From Apium graveolens (taxonomy: Eukaryota > Streptophyta > Magnoliopsida > Apiales > Apiaceae): 64,000 nt of DNA. A program made the translations under genes and the position numbers. Shown piece after piece: positions 1 to 10,870 of the stretch (position 1 is the first letter of the stretch; the number at the start of each line of letters is the position of its first letter). Location: the NCBI RefSeq assembly GCF_009905375.1, contig NC_133648.1:304126565-304190564 (forward strand), given 5' to 3'. The notes under the pieces were generated by a model. The model did no database searches and was not told where the DNA came from. It was given only the letters and a program-made list of their open reading frames with translations.

Positions 1-1221
1 TGTCCCTTACCCTCTTGGCCTGTGCTCTTGGCTGAGAGCTTTGTTCAATAGTCACATCCTTTTGGGAGGATGTAACTAGTAATGAGCTTAAATCCTTTTT
101 AAGCACTGCAGTTTGTTGAGAAACTGCAGTGTGGCTAGGCTGGGAAACACTCACCTCTTCAACCTTATTCTTAGGGCTTCTTTGATTTTCACCCTGTCCC
201 GCACCTTTCTTACCCTCCTTCACACTCCCCTCTTTGGATTTAGTGGATTTTACAACTGATTTCTTTTGGAAGAAATCAGAGGGGGTTTTCTTACCTTTGG
301 ATTTTGGAATTTTTGTTTTGGCAGCTTGGGTAGGCATCTATTTGGTCATTGACACAGACGTCATACCTACACTAGAAGGCAAAGAAATGTGTGAGGTTCA
401 AAGAGTAGAGACAGAAGAAATTACCTCACTTACCTGAGGTCCCTCCATTACTGCAAAATAGAATAAGGGCACCTCCTTGTGATGATTTCCTCTATTTAAA
501 TCTGCAATAATCCTTCTTTCTTGAACCCAACAATTCAGCTTGTTGGTTGGGTTCTCAATCTCAATATTCTCAATAAGATGGTTAGCAAGCATCATAAAGA
601 ATCTAGCATAATAGACACGTTTACCTCTCTTATTAAGTTATCCTAACTTAAAGCCTAACTCAAACAAAATCAAGTCACTGAAATTAAAGTACTTATCAGT
701 AACTAGCATGTAAAGCATGTTAAGCATGGATATATTGATAGAGTCAAAATTGCTAATCTTACCAGAAAACACTTTAGTTACCACATCACACAGATAACTC
801 CATTCTTTCCTAAGACTCAACCTTCTAATTTCACTTAACTTAGAGGTAGTGAGTGCATAGCCCATAGAGTTAAACATGTTAACAATGTCAGTGTTTGTGT
901 GTGAAGCAGTTACAGTATTATCATGGATCCTAAAGCATGCTTTGACAATATCACTATTTATGCAAAACTACTTACCTTTTAGAGTGAAAGTGATGGTCTT
1001 GTCTGTTGAGTTGTACACTGCAGTTGTCCATATATCTTCTACAACCTCACAGTAAATCGTGCGTTATTCCAGCATGGCATAATTGAGTTTGCAATTCTTC
1101 ACAAAATCCATCATTTTGTGATAGTCACCAGACTGTTGAATCTCCTTATTCACTAAAGCTGAGAAGTTGTTTTCTCATAGATATAGCTGGTTTGAGACAT
1201 GATTTTCACTACAGGTGCCAT
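1..1221 (-). pseudogene. N-terminal part of an unrecognised retroelement ORF (copy I)
   Basis: The minus-strand reading starts at the ATG at 1221-1219 and continues off the left edge. I do not recognise a domain with confidence. The protein looks like the uncharacterised 'plant transposon' or envelope-like proteins carried by some plant LTR elements. A segment around 638-877 is rich in Leu, Asn and Ser and contains NISMLNMLYMLVTDKYFNF. The copy is broken: an extra A near 1174 shifts the frame, stops follow at 1066-1064 and near 969, and another stop lies near 640. The start was chosen because a TATA box and a CT-rich leader lie just upstream. The 32451-32917 and 59567-59902 copy continues the same protein, so the ancestral ORF can be followed for about 1,500 codons in all. 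Confidence 0.5.
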
Positions 1222-1330
1222 TGCTAAAGATTTGAAAGTTTACAGAGAGAGAATTTGCTTTTGAGAAGAAAGAAGTTAGAGCAATTGAATCTTGAGAATG
1301 ATAAAAGAAAAGATTGAAAATAAATTAAGC

Positions 1331-1337
1331 TTTTATA
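1331..1337 (-). promoter_or_regulatory. TATA box for the copy I ORF
   Basis: The minus strand reads TATAAAA about 110 bases upstream of the ATG at 1221. Between them lies a CT-rich, G-poor leader of the kind seen in plant 5' UTRs. The position suggests a start site near 1305. This implies the ORF has its own RNA polymerase II promoter rather than depending only on an LTR. Motif and spacing are seen; promoter activity is inferred. Confidence 0.5.
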
Positions 1338-1446
1338 CAATCTCAGAAATAAACTGACAAAAATAATAAATCAAAATAAAGTGACCAATAAAAATTTCCC
1401 AAAATAGTCGTTTAAAAAATTAATAAACTGTAAAAATTATGTCACT

Positions 1447-1560
1447 TATCCGTCGTGTCATGTTAACAAGCTGTAAGTATACTCGATGGATAATGTTCAG
1501 AGTTTTAACGGCTAAGATTGAGACAATTTGACGGATGAGGATAAATCAGTTATCCGTCGA
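1447..1560. repeat. Cluster of four ATCCGTCG-type boxes upstream of the TATA box
   Basis: TATCCGTCGTG (1447-1457), CTCGATGGATAA (1482-1493), ACGGATGAGG (1531-1540) and TATCCGTCGA (1551-1560) are variants of one 10-bp box on both strands, 110-230 bases upstream of the TATA box. The same box recurs in the D LTR and inside the D ORF. Confidence 0.55.
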
Positions 1561-1601
1561 GTTATAAAATACTCCTGAAAAATAGTTGATTTTTATAGAC
1601 A

Positions 1602-3180
1602 AATTGTGGTGGTGAAGGCTAGTTCGACTTACAACGCTATCATGGGAAGAACAGGGATACACGCCTTCAAGGCAGTCCCTTCTTCCTACCATTCAGTTAT
1701 GAAGTTTCCCACCCGAAATGGGATCGGAGAAGAGAAAGGAGATCAAAAAATGGCTAGAAGTTGTTATGTGGCTTCTTTGAGGGCAGATGGAGTTGGGGGG
1801 GGGGCAGGTTCTTCCTATTGAAGATCTGGATATCCGAGAGAATGATGAGAAAAGAGGAAAGCCAGCAGAAGACTTGGTTTCGATTCCTTTAGCCCCCGAG
1901 GATCCTGAGAAGGTGACTTTCATTGGAGCCACACTCGAGGAGCCCCTTTGAGGGAAGTTGGCGAAATTTTTGCAAGAAAATAGTGACGTGTTTGCATGGT
2001 CAGCAGCTGATATGCCAGGCATAGACCCGAAACTGATTACTCACAAGCTAAATGTGGACCCAAATCGGAAGACAGTGAAGCAAAAGAAAAGAAGTTTTTC
2101 TCCCGAAAGGCAAGAAGCTATAAAACAGGAGGTTGAGAAGCTCTTAGAGGCTGGTTTCATTGAGGAGATACATTTTCCAGAATGGTTAGCAAACCTGTAA
2201 TGGTGAAGAAGGCCAATGGAAAATGAAGGATGTGTGTAGACTTCACTGATCTGAATGATGCATGCCCTAAGGACTGATTTCCGTTTTCAAGGATTGATAC
2301 TTTGATAGATGCCACTGTTGGGCATGAGATGCTGAGATTTATGGATGGGTTTAGTGGATACAATCAGATTAAGATGCACAAGGATGACATTCCAAAGGTA
2401 TCATTCATCACTGACTTTGGTGTTTATTGTTATCTTGTTATGGCATTTGGTCTCAAGAATGCAGGAGCCACCTATCAAAGGTTGGTAAATAAAATTTTTA
2501 AGGATCTTATTGGCAAGACTATGGAAGTCTATGTTGATGACATGTTAGTCAAGAGTCTAGTGAAGACTGACCATATAACCCATTTGAGGGAAGCTTTTGA
2601 GTTCCTAAGATACCATAAGATGATGTTAAATCCTACGAAGTGTGCTTTCGGAGTAGGGTCTGGCAAGTTTTTAGGATTGGTGGTCTCCAAGAGAGGAATC
2701 GAGGCTAATCCCGATAAAATAAAAGCAATCCTGGACATGGAGCCACAAAAAACTATCAATGATGTGCAGAAGCTCACTGGAAGGGTTACTGTATTGTGAC
2801 GATTCATCTCCAAGTCTGGAGATAAGTGTGTGTCATTTTTCAAGTCTTTAAAGAAGGTTAAGGATTTTGTATGGAGTGAGGAAAGCCAGAAGGCATTTGA
2901 GGAATAAAAGAAATATATGGCCCATGCCCCATTGTTGGCCAAACCAACTTTGAATGAAGTTTTATACTTGTTCTTGGTCGTTTCAGAGAATGCCTTGAGT
3001 GCTGTATTGGTTAAGGAGGAGCTGAAAATCCAGAAACCCATATACTATGTCAGCAAAATTCTGCATGGAGCTGAGTTGAATCATAGTCCCAAGGCTAGTG
3101 GGAGACTGATCAAATGGGCAATAGATCTAGGAAAAATTGACATCAAATACAAGCCACGAATGGCAATAAAATCCCAGGCA
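1602..3180 (+). pseudogene. pol: Tat pol, part 1: protease end, reverse transcriptase, first RNase H
   Basis: Protein-level similarity to Tat pol runs from the end of the protease (NAIMGRTGIH, near 1630) through the linker and into reverse transcriptase. RT landmarks are the fingers/palm region near 2200-2260, GFSGYNQI near 2347, a LVMAFGLKNAGATYQ-type segment near 2440 and the catalytic YVDDML near 2530. An RNase H-like segment follows (2810-3110) but is shortened. It is a pseudogene: stops lie near 1951, 2227, 2278, 2797 and 2908, with a frame change near 1800 in a run of G. The 5' part is missing because element I abuts it. Together with the aRH and integrase segments it would have formed one polyprotein. 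Confidence 0.8.
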
Positions 3181-3767
3181 TTGGCTGACTTCGTGGTGGA
3201 ATGTACCATACCCAGCCAAGAAGTCGGGGGCAGGAAGATACCATACCCGACCAAGAAGTCGGGGGGCAAGAAGATACCATACCTCAAGATAAGGAAGTTA
3301 GTAAGAAGAAGGAATATTGGGTCCTCTATTTTGATGGAGCATCAAAAATAAATTCAAGTGGAGCAGGTTTGGTTTTACAAAGCCCTGATGGGTTTTTGAT
3401 TGAGTATGCCATGAAGTTAGACTTCCCGACCACAAATAATGAGGCAGAATACGAAGCTCTAATAGCTGGTCTTGGCCTAGCAGGGACACTTAGAGTCAAG
3501 AACCTAAAAGATTGTGGAGACTCGAAGCTGGTCATATCCCAGGTAAAGGGAGAGTTCGAGGCAAGGGATGATACGATGGCTAAGTATGTCCGCGTAGGAA
3601 GGGCTGTGATGACCCAATTCGATGAATGCCATGTTGAGCACATTCCAAGGGAGGAAAATGCTAAGGCAGATGCATTGTCTAAGTTTGCTTCATCTGAGAT
3701 AGAGGAAAGTTCAGGAAGTGTATACTTCTGCGTACTGAAGACACAGGTCTGGGGACATCATGGATAG
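3181..3767 (+). pseudogene. pol: Tat pol, part 2: archaeal-type RNase H (aRH)
   Basis: The segment after the RT/RNase H linker contains YFDGASK (near 3330), NNEAEYEALIAGL (near 3437), GDSKLV (near 3519) and KADALSKF (near 3664). These carry the expected acidic D-E-D-D residues of an RNase H fold of the archaeal type. A second RNase H next to the usual one is the hallmark of the plant Tat lineage. The reading is open from 3201 to 3767. Just upstream, 3220-3290 holds a short imperfect tandem duplication (repeats of the peptide motif around KKSGGKKIPY in one frame). The frame ends at a TAG at 3765-3767, after which pol resumes with a deletion. Confidence 0.8.
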
Positions 3768-4660
3768 ATCGTATCAAGGCCTATATTCAAACCGGTTGGT
3801 TGCCAAATGATACTATGTGGGGAATTGATATACTTGGGCCTTTCGCCATGGCCACAACACAAAGGAAGTTCCTGATTGTAGCCATTAATTATTTTACTAA
3901 GTGGATTGAAGCCAAACCCTTGGCCAAAATCACAACTAAGCAGGTTGCATAATTCCTGTGGGAAAATATCATGTGTCGGTATGGAATTCCCCGCATCCTA
4001 GTCACTGACAATGGAACACAGTTCAACAATGAGGAATTCAAGAAGTATTGTGAGGAGAATAAAATTGAATTACGATTCACCTCCGTGGCTCATCCATAAG
4101 CCAATGGGCAAGCAGAAGTGGCGAATCGGATAATCTTGGATGGACTAAAGAAGAGGATCGAGAAGTTGAGGAATAATTGGGTGGATAAGGTACTCCCAAT
4201 ACTATGGGCCTATAGGACTACCTATAGAGTCACGACTGGAGCAACTCCCTTCATGTTAGCATATGGGGCAGAAGCAGTTGTTCCTGTAGATATATCACAT
4301 TCCTCCCCCAGGATACAAGCTTTCAATGCTGAGGAAAATGAGGAAGGGCAAAGGTTAGCCCTGGATCTAATCGACGAGGTACGAGATGAGGCACATGCGA
4401 AGATAGTGCAATATCAGAAAAAGGCTTCATTTTATTATAACCTAAGGATTAAGGAAAGGTTTTTTAAGCAAGGTGACTTGGTCCTGAGGAAGGTGGAAGC
4501 TTCTGGTGTAGGGCATAGAGGGAAACTTGGCCCGAATTTGGAAGGGCCATACAAGGTCAAAAGTGTTCAGGGTAGTGGAACCTACAAGCTTGAGACTATG
4601 GATGGTTTTGAAGTCCCAAGGACTTGGCATGCGCAAAACCTGAAGGTTTACTATGTGTAA
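3768..4660 (+). pseudogene. pol: Tat pol, part 3: integrase core, zinc finger deleted
   Basis: The integrase core is recognisable. The three catalytic acidic residues are all visible: Asp 3827-3829 (GIDILG), Asp 4007-4009 (TDNGTQF) and Glu 4115-4117 (GQAEVANR). In-frame TAA stops at 3950-3952 and 4097-4099 both fit CAA-to-TAA changes. From 4118 the C-terminal part is open for 180 codons to TAG/TAA at 4658-4660, including the GDLVLRKV and GPNLEGPYKV motifs of the integrase C-terminal barrel. The N-terminal HHCC zinc-binding module expected between the aRH and the core is missing: text typical of the linker near 3770-3808 jumps directly to the core at about 3812, which implies an internal deletion. 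Confidence 0.8.
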
Positions 4661-5008
4661 AACAGTTAAAGCACGATTCTCACTTGTCAGAATGACAAGT
4701 AGGTTTAAAAGCACCTTGAAGCTTTGCTTGCTTAGGATTTTTATGTAATAGAAGATATGTTTAGATTTTTATCAAGGTTGAACGCACCTCGTGTAAGGTA
4801 TTAAGAAAACCAAGTTATAATAAAAAGTGTTCAGCTTGATCTAGCCTATTAGATTGATACGTTGTGAAGGATAAAACCAAGTTATAAACTTGAGTTTGAA
4901 AACTGGGAAAAACTACGATAATATTTGGGCAATACAAGTGAAAATAATCAAAGTCAATTACACATTCAAAAACATCTGAAGAAAAGAAAAGTGCAAAAAG
5001 AGTTAGGC
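4661..5008. other. Spacer between convergent Tat pol and antisense ORF
   Basis: No convincing ORF. This 350-bp stretch separates the 3' end of plus-strand pol from the 3' end of the minus-strand extra ORF, so it should hold the polyadenylation region of the antisense transcript. I see no clear signal beyond general AT-richness. Confidence 0.4.
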
Positions 5009-5719
5009 CTTAGAAAGCTCGGATTCTTCGGAGCTGCTATCTGTAGTCTCCTCGGACGTATCCTGAGTTGGCCCCTCGGAAGTCTCTTCGGAAGTCTCCG
5101 CCGAGGTCTCCTCAGAACCACCTTCAGATGGCTTAAATGCCTTAGGGGACGCGGGTTTTGGAGGCTCCTCCACCCTTGCCTTCTAAATAAGGGGCTCAGC
5201 CTCTTCCTCAGAAGAAGATTCCTCCTCTTCAGAGCTGGATTCGGGCTCCCTCCTTTTTTGGCCTTGGCCCTGGCTTCCTGAAGACGCTCAAATCGGGGAC
5301 ACTGAAGGGCCATCCTTAATCATATACGCGAGCTTATCCGCAACGCCCCCAAGTGCTGGGACTTGCACAGGATAAGGGAAGGAAGATTATTCAAGGACCT
5401 TAGGAAACTCGTCCTGGATAGCCTCTACAGCAGCGTCCCAGCCTTCCTTATAACTGACTGGATGGAGGAGGGCATCGTGCTCTACCATTAAATCCTTGAA
5501 TTCTTGAGTATCCATCCAGCCGTCAAAGGCCTTATCTTTCTGGGCCTTGAGAATAACAATCTCAGCCCGGGCCGTTTCAAGATTGGAAGTGGAGGAGGCA
5601 AGTTGGGCTTTAAGAGCCTCTATACGCTGGTTAGCCTCCTCCAGCTTCTTGTTTGTGTCTTCCAGACCAACTTTCCAAGCCTTGGCTAGGTGAATTGCCC
5701 CTTGAAAGTGGACGTTCGC
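5009..5719 (-). pseudogene. Antisense extra ORF of Tat element A, last exon
   Basis: This exon follows a splice acceptor (minus strand TTTAAG then GCGAAC, exon from 5719). It encodes a coiled-coil-like segment rich in Lys, Glu, Ala and Leu (to about 5390) and then an acidic Ser/Glu/Thr-rich tail that stops at the TAA near 5011-5009. It is broken by a TAA near 5387, a TGA near 5290 and a TAG near 5183. It joins in phase to the exon ending at 20002; the intervening intron is filled by element B. The protein family matches what I know as the plant 'putative gypsy type transposon' family, which is of unknown function. Extra ORFs in antisense orientation are known in plant Tat elements. Confidence 0.6.
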
Positions 5720-5763
5720 CTTAAAGGAAAAGTAAGAAATGAGAAAAATTATGACACAAAACC

Positions 5764-5768
5764 ATGAA
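5764..5768. repeat. Target-site duplication of element B, left (ATGAA)
   Basis: ATGAA precedes the left LTR and ATGGA (19976-19980) follows the right LTR; four of five bases match, so one copy has mutated. Confidence 0.6.
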
Positions 5769-8700
5769 TGTAACACCCCCAAATCCGGGGTCGGGGATCC
5801 GGGTTGTCACGAGTTCCATTTCCCTTAATAACACCCAATCTTAATAATTAATCAACTACTCTGTATTGTGACCCCACAATAAACACACACACCACAAGTT
5901 ATAGTCTCAGAGATGAACATCCAAAAATAATCACAAGTCATTTTATTCCACAATTATCTGCCAATACACCTTAAAAGGTTTTCTGAATAAATTTACATTT
6001 TCTTTGCCATTATTATAATTCATATTATACATGAGTCTGGTACATCAAGAGTTGAAAGCCTAGCCTATTGGTAGATCCTACCTCAGCTACAATGGCATCA
6101 ACGCCTACAGGAAACTGCGGAACGTTTCCTATCCGCTCGTGAATTGGGAGCTTGATCCTGTTCATCTTGTATATCTGATATTGTGTGATGAAAGAAGAAA
6201 GCAAGGGTGAGCAACAAGCCCACCAAAATAATATGTATAATAATTAACAATATATGAGCATTCTCATAGTACTCATGAAAGTCTTGGTCAAGAAGAAATG
6301 AACCAAGCTGATATCTTAACGCGACCAAGTCGCAAAATATTCAGTATATATATACATATACTTTTCGAAATCTTTGAAATTCTCTAACATGTATAATATA
6401 CACAGAGTTCTAGTTTATAACTGTATAAAAATATCGTTGCAAGGTGATCTCATATATCTAACCTTGTCTCAACGTTTTTCTGAAAATCTTTGACATGCAC
6501 AAGATAATCATTTACTAGATATAAGTTTAAAAGATGAAGTTACAAGATACTCCAATATACTTATATCTTTTCCGAATACTACTTGAACTACCACCGTTCA
6601 ATGTATAAATAGTTCCTCCCATAGATTAAGCTACAAGACAAAACTTGTATAGAATCAATCTTTAAAATATCATCAAAATAAAATGAAGTTACGAGATACT
6701 TCATTTGATGCAAACATCATTTTGAAAACTCGACCCTGCCAACACTCAACAATCGCCCAACCGTAGCCTTTCTATCGAAGTGCTCTGGGTAGTGTTGTAG
6801 AAATATCCAATTGGATGATGAACTCATTACGGGAGTTTGCCGCGCCAGGAAGACCACTTACGATGATCAGTCGTAGTAGTGCAACCCCACCATTTTCTAC
6901 ATGTAGAGGAGAACCTGTCGGATTTACTTGTCAACCGAACACTGGATTCCTAAGGAATGGACCGTCTTAGCGGAACTTCCAGGCCATTTGGGCCAATATA
7001 ATAAGGCTGGGTCGGCGCCACTCGACCACTTACGCCACTCCTAGTTCAGATGAAATCCATGACTCTGAAACGTAAAGCTCGTCCCCACTTTCCCCAAGTA
7101 GAAACTTATTAATACGGCTCCACCAAGAAGTCGTATCTAGTTGGAAAGGAAAACTCACCGATATTTCCCAGGCGATGCCTGTTAATGGATTAACTTGTTC
7201 TAAGAATTTTACTTCCCGAGTGTTGGGTAAGTAATCAAAAACTCTTTTATCAGAATAGCAACCTTGTTGCGAATATAAAATACACCACAGAGCCGGATCC
7301 CTCAGGTTTTGAGCGAGTATTTAAATCCCCTTCGAAAGGAGGATCTTAAATATAAAAATAAGTTTTGGGATCCGCCCTAACCTTTAAAAATCATTTTAAA
7401 GACTCGAAAACATTTTTAAGAATGTTTGGAGTGATGCTGATTTAATAAAATAAATCAGTCCCAATATATTAGAAAATATCTGAATATTATTATTTAAATA
7501 ATATTCCCATAAAGAATAATCTTTATAAAAATAATTGAAGTAGAAGTTTTAAAACTTATACTTTAAATGAATATTAAATAACCAAAGATATACTTATACG
7601 AAAGTAATTTCTTTATTTGAATAATCAAAAGTAAGTTTGATTACCGACACATTATTCTTTAATAAAATAAAGAATATTAATTAGCAATTAATCGGAGTCA
7701 TAAGTCCTCGAATGAATATTTAAAATAATATTCATTAATAAAATAAAGGGAGTCATAAGCCCTCGAATGAATATTCAAACTAATATTCATTAATAAAATA
7801 AAGGGAGTCATAAGCCCTCGAATGAATATTCAAAATAATATTCATTAATAAAATAAAGGGAGTCATAAGCCCTCGAATGAATATTCAAAATAATATTCAT
7901 TAATAAAATAATGGGAGTCATAAACCCTCGAATGAATATTCAAAATAATATTCATTAATAAAATAAAGGGAGTCATAATTCCTCGGATGGATATTCAAGT
8001 AATATTCATTAATAAAAATAAAGTTATCGAATAAACCTTATTCGAATAATAGCCTTGAAAACTATTCATATATATATAAATATATACTCGGGAACATCGA
8101 CTCCCGGTTTTAGAAAAATGTTCACCTTTGGGTCCCCTATACTAAGGGTATACGCAAATACCGCTTATCTCTAGCATAGGTATTATCAACTGAATCAACA
8201 GATATATGTATCAAGATTACGAAACAGGCATGCATATATACCATATCACATGCTACAATATATCGCAAGAATTTGCTAATATAACCATCATGCATCTATT
8301 ACAAGATAATGCATATACAACTGTATACATCACAACAACAGTATAACGGGTAGAAAACTTGCCTGAGTGCTCCCGGATAGGCTTAAGCTTAGAGGGGGTC
8401 CAATAACCTATGAACAACAACATAAGTCGGAATTAAACCCCGGTCGCTTAAGAAACTAGACTTTAACCATTTAGAGTCCTAACGTTCGCTTTCGCGCTTA
8501 ACGATTTACTTAAGTCGCTCGAGTATCCTCGGCTCCACCATTTTTAATAAATTAACCATTAAGGGTTTTAAGGCGATTCTTTCGCGAGTGTATTACCGAC
8601 TGCCTAATACACTATACATAAATGTTTTATACTCCAATTAGCCCTTTTAGGTCATTAACATATGTTTCAAAGTAAGGCGAGGGGTAATGGTTCGTTCGCA

Positions 8701-10120
8701 AAACGTCGTTACTTAAAACGGCCGTTTCTCCTAAACCGTACATCGGAATCAAACGAACACATATCAAAACGAAGCTCGTAACATGAACTATCTAAACATG
8801 TTAATGGTCAATACCTAGCAGGGAGTTCTCGGGTCCTAATGTTATGAACAAAAGTAGTCTAAAGTAAATCGGACATTACGACGGCTATGTTTACGCGATT
8901 TCCCAAATTTTTACCATTCCAAATCATATCAATCCAACTACCAATCAACAAAAACTCAAGATACACATCAATGCTACTGATTTCAGTCATAATAAGCTTA
9001 AGGATCTTAATCCAATCATATATTATAACATCTCCAAATTCAACTAAACTACTTAACAATTAAGCTCGAATCATGCTTATCATTCAAATTACTACTCATC
9101 CATCCAAACCATCTCCAAACTTCAACATTCAAACTTATTACTAAAGGGTGTGAAGATTTATACCTTCCTTGGGAGGTGTTAAGTTGCTAGGAAGCCTTAG
9201 GGAGCCTCCTACAAGCTTGATCTTTCCAAAGAAATCAAGAACACAAAGTTAGGCTTTGAAGTTTCTAAAAGTCCGATTTAACGAGCTATAAAAATGAGGG
9301 TCTTACCTTGCTTATTTGGAAGATACTTGTGAACAAGAGTTGTAGGAAATCTCAATACCTTTCCAACGAGCTATAGAACACAAAATTTGAGTGATTATTG
9401 AAGGAGATATGGCAGTTTGAAGTTGCTGGGTTTGTTTTAGCCGAGAGCTTTCTTCTTGAAATGGGAAAGTCAACTTCTAATTTTTGTGGTTTATGATATT
9501 TGCTTGGTTGCTTCTCCTTTTTGCCTTGGAAAATGTTTTAGCTTTTTACCATGGTAAATTTTACATGGCCCAAAATCAACCAACAAAACAAAACCCCTTG
9601 TCATGCTTATGTCATCTTGCACATGTCATAATGCTTCCACTTGTCCACACCTTGTTAGTTTGATGACATCATCATCCCTAACCTCCTTGATTAACTCCTA
9701 ATCGCTTGCCTAATGACCGCTGATCTGTTATACGGTTCGCTTAACTTTCGTTTTCGTTTATCGTTTGAGGGATCATACTCGGGATCTTATTACTTAGGTT
9801 TTTTTAACCTTTCTCAATACATTATATTCCTTTCATGATCCTCTCTTATAATCCTTGAATTTAAATCCTTTTTATTCTGTTAGCTTATACTCAATTCTTT
9901 CTGTATCTGGTAGATTTTCTGGAAAAATTAAAGTGTTCGAATTTGGATTCTGATGATCTTTACATACACTTATTTATCATATAGAGTACTAATAATATCC
10001 CAGAAGATCAATAAAAGAGCCCCTACATAGTGTGGTATGAAAAATTTTCTTATTCAGCATAATCTGCAAAATCACTATTCATAAGGGTTTCAAAAATTTC
10101 CAAAAATTGGCGTTATTACA
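5769..10120 (-). repeat. Element B 3' LTR (left copy, 4352 bp)
   Basis: Starts TGTAACACCC and ends TTATTACA on the plus strand, the reverse complement of TGTAATAA...GGTGTTACA. It contains a 55-bp tandem array (7693-8022). Short ORFs such as 6098-6328 appear in both LTRs and have no known counterpart; I do not call them genes. AT-rich sequence with a run of AATATT-type palindromes fills 7440-8060. Confidence 0.9.
7693..8022. repeat. Six-copy 55-bp tandem repeat in the left LTR of B
   Basis: Units start at 7693, 7748, 7803, 7858, 7913 and 7968, each GGGAGTCATAAGCCCTCG-like followed by ATGAATATT, a 6-base loop and AATATTCAT. Each unit therefore contains a 9-bp inverted repeat. The last unit is degenerate. 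Confidence 0.9.
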
Positions 10121-10133
10121 GTCTCCCCTCCTT
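10121..10133 (-). other. Polypurine tract of element B
   Basis: On the minus strand AAGGAGGGGAGAC lies directly before the 3' LTR, as expected for the plus-strand primer of reverse transcription. Confidence 0.8.
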
Positions 10134-10870
10134 AAAAGGATTCCGTCCCGGAATCAGATAGAAAATGAATAGGGATACTTTCTTACTCTCGAGTAAATTT
10201 TTCCACATTGTGGTTCTTCCATCAAACTCTGAATAGTTTGATAACCCTTCTCCTAAGCACTTGTTCCTTTTTACTCTATAACCCTTCTTGGTTGCTCCAT
10301 ATAGGTTACGTCGGGTTGCATGTCTATGCGCTCATATGCCCCTATTTATCTGGCATCCAAATTATACTTCCTTAACATTGATACGTGGAACACGTTATGA
10401 CTTGCTACATGTTCGGGGGTAGGGCTAGCTCATATGCTAACTTCCCAAAACGTCTTAATATATCCAAGGGTCCAACAAATTGTAGACTTAGCTTTCCTTT
10501 CTTTCCGAACCTCATCAATCCTTTCCAAGGGATACCTATAACATTACTAGGTCCCCTATTTCATACTCTTTGTCCTTTTGAGTCAAATCAGCATACCTCT
10601 TATGTCCATCTTGGGTTACTACCAGCCGTCCTCTGATTAGATCTATTATATCCCTGGTCCTTTGGACTACTGCGGATCTGAGCATCTTGCGCTCTACAAC
10701 TTCATCCTAACATAAGGGAGATCGACATTGTCTTCCCTCAAGGATCTCATAAGGTGATACCTCAATACTGACATATGATCTATTGTCGTATGAAAACTCA
10801 ATCCGTGTTAAGTGATCATTCCAATTTCTTTCAATTCTATTGCACAGACTCTCATTATAGCTTTTGCTTC
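10134..10870 (-). pseudogene. pol: Element B pol remnant: integrase C-terminal half
   Basis: Minus-strand translation in shifting frames gives the late integrase segments of Tekay-type pol: a stretch near 10860-10700 matching the region after the catalytic Glu, a GKGLMRFGKKGKL segment near 10520, and HNVFHVSMLRKYNLD near 10440-10380. Several stops and frameshifts interrupt it and the chromodomain region is hardly recognisable. The integrase N-terminal half is not upstream where it should be. It ends at the polypurine tract. Confidence 0.6.

Larger units (their letters stand above)
1..1601 (-). mobile_element. Element I: fragment of a second copy of the D-family retroelement
   Basis: Positions 1-467 match 32451-32917 and positions 463-798 match 59567-59902 almost base for base. 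This is therefore a second copy of the element called D, here without the E and G insertions. The copy runs off the left edge of the window. On the right it ends abruptly near 1601, where Tat-type pol sequence of element A begins. No LTR is seen at that junction, so it is either a truncated copy or an internal piece joined by deletion. Confidence 0.7.

Noticed and set aside
4925..5281. 118-codon plus-strand ORF rich in Leu and Arg
   Set aside because: Shadow of the acidic Ser/Glu-rich minus-strand exon of the antisense ORF.
6098..6328. 76-codon minus-strand ORF with a hydrophobic segment, repeated at 15949-16179
   Set aside because: It lies in both LTRs of element B, so the duplication follows from LTR structure and is no evidence of coding. 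No family recognised.
7693..8022. CRISPR-like regular repeats
   Set aside because: Units are contiguous tandem copies with no unique spacers, inside a plant LTR.
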